A stretch of 64,000 bases of DNA from an uncultured Candidatus Saccharibacteria bacterium (GTDB taxonomy: Bacteria > Patescibacteriota > Saccharimonadia > Saccharimonadales > Saccharimonadaceae): the NCBI GenBank assembly GCA_947169915.1, contig CAMVRN010000002.1, forward strand, positions 1 to 64,000. The letters are read 5' to 3'. The translations under genes and the position numbers were made by a program. The stretch's first letter is position 1. Every line of letters starts with the position of its first letter. Positions 59,282 through 64,000 of the stretch are shown one piece after another. The notes beneath the pieces were generated by a model. It searched no databases. It was given only the letters and a program-made list of their open reading frames with translations, and was not told the origin of the DNA.

Positions 59282-60889
59282 ATGAATGATGGTATAAAAC
59301 GAACCGCATACGGATACACTCGTGTCTCGACCGAAGAACAAGTCGATGGCGCTTCGTTGGAGAACCAGCAAAGAATCATCCAGGATTATGCCAACAGAAA
59401 CAACATAGAAATTGTTGGATGGTATACGGATGGTGGCTTCTCCGCCAAAACAGCAAATAGACCACAGTTAAAGAAAATGCTTAGCGATATCGAAGCGAAT
59501 CGTGGCAAGATTGACCATGTTATCGTTTATAACCTAAGCAGAATTTCGAGAGACATTCCATCTTTCGTGGCAGACATTATTGGAAGAATGATAAAGTGTG
59601 GCGTAACTCTACTCTCTACTCAGGAAACAATTGATGATTCTCCAGAAGGCGAGATGATGATGTATATCAATCTAGCTTTGTGGCAGCGTGAGAATAAGAA
59701 TAAAGGACGAATCGTCAAAGACAATATGGGATTCTTGTCTAAAGAGGGCTGGTGGATGTCGCAAGCTCCTATTGGACTAAAACTCAAGCGTGTCTATGTT
59801 GGCGATACGAGTCGTGGACGCAGATATCACAATACGCTAGAAAAAGACTATACGAATGAAATCGGCGATAAAATAGCTTTCCTTATACGAAGATTTTCGG
59901 AAGGTGATATTGGCGAAGCTGATTTAGTACGCCTATCTGAAAAGCTAGAAATCACTAATAAGAACGGAAAATCGTTCGATATCAAAACTATACACAGAAT
60001 ACTCACTCAAACGGCATATGCGGGCTACAATTCATCCAAAAGGACTCTCGATGGCGAATTAGTTAAGCTCTATGATTTTGATGGAATTGTTTCATTAGAT
60101 ATCTACAATAAAAATCAGCGCATTCTAAATGGCGAAAAACGAGTTCTCATACCAAGCGACAACAACATGTATCCACTCAAACGAACTTTGATTTGTAGTA
60201 AGTGCGGTATGCCGATTAGAGCCAGCGCTCCAGTTAATGGCAGTGGCAAGAAATCGCCTAGATATCATTGCACAACAAAAGGACATGGTTCAATTTCTAT
60301 ATCCGAGCTTCATGAATCGTTTATCGAATTCCTAGACAAGATAACTCCAAAAGAAAGTACGGTAAAGCTTTTTAAAGAGATTATTAAGCGAACTGCTTCA
60401 CGAAAACTAGCCGACACAAATAAAGATCTAGCTAAATGCAGAAAAGAGATATCGGAAATAGATTCAAAGCTAAATAAGACCCTAGATGCTTTTCTTGATG
60501 AGAAAATCAGCTACGAGGAGAAAGAACGCTTCTCGAAGGATTTAAGGAGCAAAAGAAGCGAATATGAGGCCGCTATAGACAAATATGAGCGTGTCCAAAG
60601 GCTTAATGAGAATACAATCGAGTATGTCTGTAACTTTATCACTACACCAGCCAAAATGTGGAGGGATTCACCATTGGAAGCTCGCCAAGCATTCCAAAAC
60701 ATCCTTTTTCCGAACGGGCTTCACTATGATATTTTAGAGCGAAAATTTGGAACGGAAGATTTGAGCATCCTCTACTCTGTTATGAACAACAAAAAAGAGT
60801 CCGAGAATGACTCTGACTCCCCTATGGTACACCCGAGAGGAGTCGAACCTCCGACACCTGGTACCGGAAACCAGTGCTCTATCCACTGA
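59282..60889 (+). CDS. Large serine recombinase (integrase)
   Basis: A 535-residue protein. The resolvase domain begins AYGYTRVSTEEQVDGASLENQ with the catalytic Ser in RVSTEEQ and Arg in NLSRISRD. The Recombinase domain follows, then a zinc ribbon (CSKCGMPI ... YHC) and a coiled coil (about 400-460). The last 20 residues (PMVHPRGVEPPTPGTGNQ) are read from the tRNA-Arg gene on the opposite strand, so the gene overlaps its attachment site. It integrates and excises the element. Confidence 0.92.
   Translation: MNDGIKRTAYGYTRVSTEEQVDGASLENQQRIIQDYANRNNIEIVGWYTDGGFSAKTANRPQLKKMLSDIEANRGKIDHVIVYNLSRISRDIPSFVADIIGRMIKCGVTLLSTQETIDDSPEGEMMMYINLALWQRENKNKGRIVKDNMGFLSKEGWWMSQAPIGLKLKRVYVGDTSRGRRYHNTLEKDYTNEIGDKIAFLIRRFSEGDIGEADLVRLSEKLEITNKNGKSFDIKTIHRILTQTAYAGYNSSKRTLDGELVKLYDFDGIVSLDIYNKNQRILNGEKRVLIPSDNNMYPLKRTLICSKCGMPIRASAPVNGSGKKSPRYHCTTKGHGSISISELHESFIEFLDKITPKESTVKLFKEIIKRTASRKLADTNKDLAKCRKEISEIDSKLNKTLDAFLDEKISYEEKERFSKDLRSKRSEYEAAIDKYERVQRLNENTIEYVCNFITTPAKMWRDSPLEARQAFQNILFPNGLHYDILERKFGTEDLSILYSVMNNKKESENDSDSPMVHPRGVEPPTPGTGNQCSIH
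60824..60833 (+). repeat. Right att core within tRNA-Arg
   Basis: ATGGTACACC covers CCA, the discriminator and the first acceptor bases of tRNA-Arg, and repeats at 54414-54423. Confidence 0.55.
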
Positions 60890-60900
60890 GCTACGGGTGC
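60825..60900 (-). tRNA. tRNA-Arg (anticodon CCG)
   Basis: Acceptor GCACCCG/CGGGTGT with one G-U pair at position 1. Anticodon stem CTGGT/ACCAG around TTCCGGT (CCG). T-arm GGAGG/CCTCC with TTCGACT, CCA encoded. The recombinase gene overlaps it by 65 bases on the other strand. Confidence 0.93.
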
Positions 60901-60917
60901 ATGTTGTAATTATAACA

Positions 60918-62240
60918 TTAAATGGTCTGATTTAAGAGGTAGACACGCTCCGATAGGTCGCGCATAATTATTTCGCGGTCCGCACGATAACCGTTTAAAG
61001 TTAGAACTGTAAAGACGTAAGGCTCATCATCAAGAACTATGGCCGATTCGTGATGAGTGTCAGCATAGAAGCCAGCTTTGAACATGATAGGTGGACAACC
61101 ATAAAAGTTCATGGTTGCATAGTAGCCATCGAGGAAGTATTGTCTGAGGTCGTTACCATTTGGGAGTTCCCTAGTTAGCTCCCAAAGATGCGACCATTCG
61201 ATGAGCTGGTCTGATACTGTCGTGTCTGAGAAAAAGACTGTGTCGGCATACGTTTCAGACGACTCGAGATGGTGGAGCATGCCAATTGATTCGGCGTAAT
61301 TCCTGAGATTGGCGATGCCAAGATTATAGGCGAGTGATACGTGGGCTGAGTTATTGCTAAAGGAAATGGCATTCTGCAAAAGGTAGTACTCGTTCCAATC
61401 TCTTGGTCCGCCGAATTGTTCATAAATATAGAGCGCGTCGAGAGTTTTGACGAGAGATGCTCCATAGTATACCTTGTCTGGATTATGGGTGTATTCGAAG
61501 CCGTTTTCGAGATTTCTGAAGCCAAAGCTGATGTCGAGTCCTAAATCCTCGACATATTCTTCAAACTCTTCAAAAGTTGCGATTGGTTCGGAAGTTCTTG
61601 CTGAATAGTTATAAACGAAAATTTTGCGAGTCTTTTCGTCGGCATTTTTAGACGAATCTTCGACATGGTACTTTAAGGTGTAGACGCCTATCGTGGAGGT
61701 ATCGACCTCGCCAGAAATCTCAACCTTATCTGTTAGGTCACCCTCATATTCATCTTTGGCGGAAAAACCTGGCTCGTCGTAATCTTCGCCGACGTACAGT
61801 CCGATAATCTCGTCTCCTTCGAGGGTCAGTTCTGGCGGAGTTGTGTCTGTTATTTTGATGCTTCTAAAGTCCGAATATGTTTCGCCTAGGTAACTTAATG
61901 TATAGTTAATTGAATACTCGCCGATTTTGTGACCATAAATATCGTTCGCGTTTGGGTTTAAGACCACTACGCTCCCTGTTAAGTCATAGCAACGATAAAA
62001 AACGCAATGGCGAGCAGAAAAGCCTGGTTCTTTAAAGTCTTCGTCGACCGTGAGGCTGTATTCACTTTCGCCATTAAGCACAAGGTCGACGTGTGAAGTC
62101 TTATAGGCTTCGTAGCCGAGATACGCTGTGACGCCAATGACAAGTAGGATGAAAATATGGACAGCGATTTCTATCTTGCCGGTTTTGCGTTTCTGTTTAG
62201 TTTTCCCTGGCTTAGATTTAGATTTCGATTCTGACTTCAT
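60918..62240 (-). CDS. Membrane-anchored serine hydrolase with DUF5011 Ig-like domains
   Basis: A 440-residue protein. A basic N-terminus (SKSKPGKTKQKRKTGK) precedes one helix (about 26-46). Two Ig-like DUF5011 domains follow: YSLTVDEDFKEPGFSARHC and ITDTTPPELTLEGDE with YDEPGFSAKDEYEGDLTDKV. A class-A beta-lactamase/PBP-like domain follows (about 220-440): YGASLVKTLDALYI gives the SxxK, and NSAHVSLAYN the SxN-like element. It would act outside the membrane on peptidoglycan or a beta-lactam-like bond. Resistance is not implied. Confidence 0.78.
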   Translation of the reverse strand: MKSESKSKSKPGKTKQKRKTGKIEIAVHIFILLVIGVTAYLGYEAYKTSHVDLVLNGESEYSLTVDEDFKEPGFSARHCVFYRCYDLTGSVVVLNPNANDIYGHKIGEYSINYTLSYLGETYSDFRSIKITDTTPPELTLEGDEIIGLYVGEDYDEPGFSAKDEYEGDLTDKVEISGEVDTSTIGVYTLKYHVEDSSKNADEKTRKIFVYNYSARTSEPIATFEEFEEYVEDLGLDISFGFRNLENGFEYTHNPDKVYYGASLVKTLDALYIYEQFGGPRDWNEYYLLQNAISFSNNSAHVSLAYNLGIANLRNYAESIGMLHHLESSETYADTVFFSDTTVSDQLIEWSHLWELTRELPNGNDLRQYFLDGYYATMNFYGCPPIMFKAGFYADTHHESAIVLDDEPYVFTVLTLNGYRADREIIMRDLSERVYLLNQTI

Positions 62241-62308
62241 GTTTTAGCCTATTCTGCTTATTTTTATTATAATAAGGTACGACATATTAGACAAGAAAAG
62301 TTTTTAAA

Positions 62309-62337
62309 AAAATAACCCCCGATACGAGGGTTATTTT
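62309..62337 (-). terminator. Rho-independent terminator
   Basis: AATAACCCCC/GAGGGTTATT stem with a T tail on the minus strand ends the rimK-like gene. Confidence 0.85.
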
Positions 62338-62346
62338 AGAGGCTAA

Positions 62347-63255
62347 TTAAGCACCAACGCGGTCTTTGCCGTTCTTTCTTGGTGCGTTGTGCTCGATGTA
62401 TTCGATAATCTTCGAAGCAACGTCGCGACCAGTAACTCTTTCAATGCCAAATCCTGGAGATGCATTGACTTCGAGGACGAGTGGTCCGCGGCTAGAGCGC
62501 ATTAGGTCGACACCACAGATGTGAAGCCCCATAGCTTTAGCAGCTTTAAGGGCAACTTTTTTCTCTTCGTCAGTAAGCTTGATTGGGACACCAGAACCAC
62601 CTTTATGAAGGTTAGAGCGGAAATCGTCATCTAGGGATTGTCGTTGCATGGACGCAACAACATGACCGCCAACGACAAAAGCACGAATGTCTGTACCTGC
62701 AGACTCTTTGACATATTCTTGAAGAAGGATGTTAGTTCCATCTTCATTGTAAAGATAGAAGGCCTGGAGGGCGGATTTTGCCGCTTTTTTAGTATCGGCA
62801 AGAACAACGCCGTTTCCGTGAGTACCGGTTGCGAGCTTGATAATGACTGGGAGGCCAATTTGTTCAAGCAAGTCGTCGATGTCGGCAGTGTTGCGAGAGA
62901 CAAGGGTCTTTGGCATATCAACATCGTATTTCGCGAGAATCTGCGCTGAGCGAAGTTTGTCGCGGGCACGAGTGATTGCGATGGAGCTAGAAGCTGTCCA
63001 GACACCTTGCATTTCGAATTGGCGTACGATGGCGCAGCCATAGCGTGTCATGTAGTTAGCAATGCGAGGAAGAATAGCGTCGAATCCTTCGAGCTTTTTT
63101 CCTTCATAGAAAACGTAAGGATGCTTGTCGTCGAGCGAAAGGTAACAATTCTTGTATTTAATAACCTCAACCTCGTGGCCACGTTTCTTAGCTTCTTCGA
63201 CTAGGCGAGAAGTAGAATAGTTCTTTGGGCCGTTAGACAAAATAGCAATTTTCAT
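62347..63255 (-). CDS. rimK: RimK-type ATP-grasp ligase
   Basis: A 302-residue protein. The N-terminal domain begins KIAILSNGPKNYSTSRLVEEA. The ATP-grasp core includes LPVIIKLATGTHGNGVVLAD (phosphate loop), ILLQEYVKES and GVDLMRSSRGPLVLEVNASPG (metal ligands). It matches RimK, which adds glutamate residues to ribosomal protein S6 or to related substrates. The gene directly upstream encodes a RimB-like protease, a known pair. Preferred substrate in CPR bacteria is not known. Confidence 0.9.
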   Translation of the reverse strand: MKIAILSNGPKNYSTSRLVEEAKKRGHEVEVIKYKNCYLSLDDKHPYVFYEGKKLEGFDAILPRIANYMTRYGCAIVRQFEMQGVWTASSSIAITRARDKLRSAQILAKYDVDMPKTLVSRNTADIDDLLEQIGLPVIIKLATGTHGNGVVLADTKKAAKSALQAFYLYNEDGTNILLQEYVKESAGTDIRAFVVGGHVVASMQRQSLDDDFRSNLHKGGSGVPIKLTDEEKKVALKAAKAMGLHICGVDLMRSSRGPLVLEVNASPGFGIERVTGRDVASKIIEYIEHNAPRKNGKDRVGA

Positions 63256-63266
63256 AATGTCTCCTT

Positions 63267-63785
63267 TTACGACTTAGGTTTTGCTATATTAACATATTTT
63301 TGATGGAATGCATAGGGGTCCTTTTGAAGCTCAGTATTGAGCTTTGAGGTGTTCGGATTGGAAACCTTTTTGATTTTCATCTGAGAGACATCAACAAGGA
63401 AATTTCCATCGAGCGTACGACGACCGATGAGAATCGGGAAATTATTCCTTGAGCGATTCGCAAGGGTGAAGGTCGTTTCAAAGGACTTTCCATTAATGAC
63501 AACTGGAAGGATAACGCGATAGCGGAATTGAACGTCGCCATGGGCAGAACGAACTAGCTTAGCTCGATACTCCTTTGTTTCGATTTGTTTTCCGGTGTAG
63601 AATGGAGATTTTTCGTCGAACAAAACGAAAACTAGTGTACCGTCTTTCTTCATGTCAATTTTAGACGCCCAAACTGCCGAACTATCGGCGCCGGTGTCGA
63701 TTTTTGCAGGGACATCAGAAATATCGTCAATAGTGACGTATTCGGTAGCTCCAATTACACTTAGGTTATTTTCTTCCGGAGTCAT
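63267..63785 (-). CDS. RimB-like retropepsin (ATP-dependent zinc protease family)
   Basis: A 172-residue protein. VPAKIDTGADSSAVWA near residue 30 holds the aspartic DTGADS motif of the retropepsin-like PF05618 family, and FPILIGRRTLDGNFLVDVS is the second conserved stretch. RimB proteins cut the glutamate tails added by RimK, which agrees with the pair here (11-base gap). A TATAAT lies seven bases before the ATG, so the mRNA may be leaderless. Confidence 0.85.
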   Translation of the reverse strand: MTPEENNLSVIGATEYVTIDDISDVPAKIDTGADSSAVWASKIDMKKDGTLVFVLFDEKSPFYTGKQIETKEYRAKLVRSAHGDVQFRYRVILPVVINGKSFETTFTLANRSRNNFPILIGRRTLDGNFLVDVSQMKIKKVSNPNTSKLNTELQKDPYAFHQKYVNIAKPKS

Positions 63786-63792
63786 GTTGTAT

Positions 63793-63798
63793 ATTATA
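63793..63798 (-). promoter_or_regulatory. -10 box for near-leaderless RimB/RimK transcript
   Basis: Minus strand TATAAT ends seven bases before the ATG at 63785. Confidence 0.55.
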
Positions 63799-63838
63799 TC
63801 ATAAGTACGTTAATTGGTCAATGTGTGCGTATCTGTTA

Positions 63839-64000
63839 TTAGTGCACAATAGCGAACTTATTCTTCCCTTTTTTAATTAGTGATGGGGCGCTAATTACTC
63901 TCGTTTCGTCGGTAACTTTTGCGCCATTGACGGTAATTGCGCCGGCTTTGATGAGCTTGCGGGCTTCTGCTTTAGATGGAGCTAGCCCAGTCGAAACGAG
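63839..64000 (-). CDS. tyrS: Tyrosyl-tRNA synthetase, C-terminal part
   Basis: The last 53 residues of a gene that enters from the right. They read LVSTGLAPSKAEARKLIK then AGAITVNGAKV, the S4 RNA-binding domain at the end of bacterial tyrosyl-tRNA synthetase, ending KKGKNKFAIVH. The catalytic part lies outside the window, so the call rests on this domain and its typical spacing to the C-terminus. Confidence 0.8.
   Translation of the reverse strand, partial: LVSTGLAPSKAEARKLIKAGAITVNGAKVTDETRVISAPSLIKKGKNKFAIVH

Larger units (their letters stand above)
54414..60833. mobile_element. Integrative element with a HpaII-like restriction-modification system in tRNA-Arg
   Basis: About 6.4 kb bounded by direct repeats ATGGTACACC. 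It carries a DUF3883 protein, an HNH-like protein, a C5 methyltransferase, a HpaII-like endonuclease, a small TTG-started protein and a large serine recombinase. The recombinase reading frame runs into the tRNA-Arg gene on the opposite strand, the usual sign of an integrase at its own attachment site. The exact ends are inferred from the repeat only. Confidence 0.65.

Overview
The window looks like a chromosome segment of an ultra-small, host-associated Candidatus Saccharibacteria (TM7) type bacterium. This is inferred from overall character, not from a marker gene. The coding density is high, the base composition is moderately AT-rich, and the surface proteins carry VPNTG/VPDTG/IPETG sorting signals. 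RNase J, NusA, TpiA, TyrS, a class III prepilin and a beta-propeller protein are present, but no biosynthetic operons. TGA is used as a normal stop (for example at 7980-7982), which argues against the recoded Gracilibacteria and Absconditabacteria.

Layout. 1-4720: a truncated gene at the edge, a zinc-ribbon protein, an MmcQ/YjbR protein, a cyclophilin-like protein, and a Fur-family regulator with a ZnuA-ZnuC-ZnuB metal importer behind a consensus promoter and a perfect palindromic operator. 4810-7982: two secreted proteins with VPNTG motifs, one a lipase-like hydrolase. 8061-13814: Y-family polymerase with a YolD-like partner, flavodoxin, ABC-F ATPase, glutathione peroxidase and a membrane protein. 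13854-17749: a five-gene operon coding for an OmpA/vWA-like protein, coiled-coil proteins, a four-helix membrane protein and a secreted nuclease. 17919-29626: a VTC/DUF4956/Cthe_2159-type operon, an IPETG surface protein, and a TrxB/SDR operon, interspersed with cassettes of unfamiliar secreted or membrane proteins whose codon use is richer in C and G and whose promoters are near-perfect consensus.

29717-34492: metalloprotease, tRNA-Gly, cation antiporter, tRNA-His, TpiA, HAD phosphatase, prepilin, tRNA-Ser. 34729-39914: an apparent defence island with an Mrr-type nuclease, two small unknown proteins (one HipA-N-like) and a 1164-residue STAND-type NTPase. 40205-50781: DsbA-like protein, beta-propeller protein, a decayed surface-protein gene, tRNA-Leu, a beta-helix membrane protein, RNase J, a metallo-beta-lactamase-fold protein and NusA. 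50919-54314: a giant repeat surface protein. 54414-60833: an integrative element in tRNA-Arg(CCG) carrying a HpaII-like restriction-modification system, a DUF3883 protein, an HNH-like protein and a large serine recombinase. 60918-64000: serine hydrolase, RimK, a RimB-like retropepsin, and the C-terminus of TyrS.

Two themes run through the window. First, at least ten genes place a TATAAT-like box exactly six bases before the ATG, so they should be made as leaderless mRNAs. Genes inside operons use Shine-Dalgarno sites instead. Second, defence and surface functions dominate the accessory DNA: two independent defence loci, four sorting-signal proteins and an unusual envelope operon. All function calls rest on reading the sequence; no database search was run.
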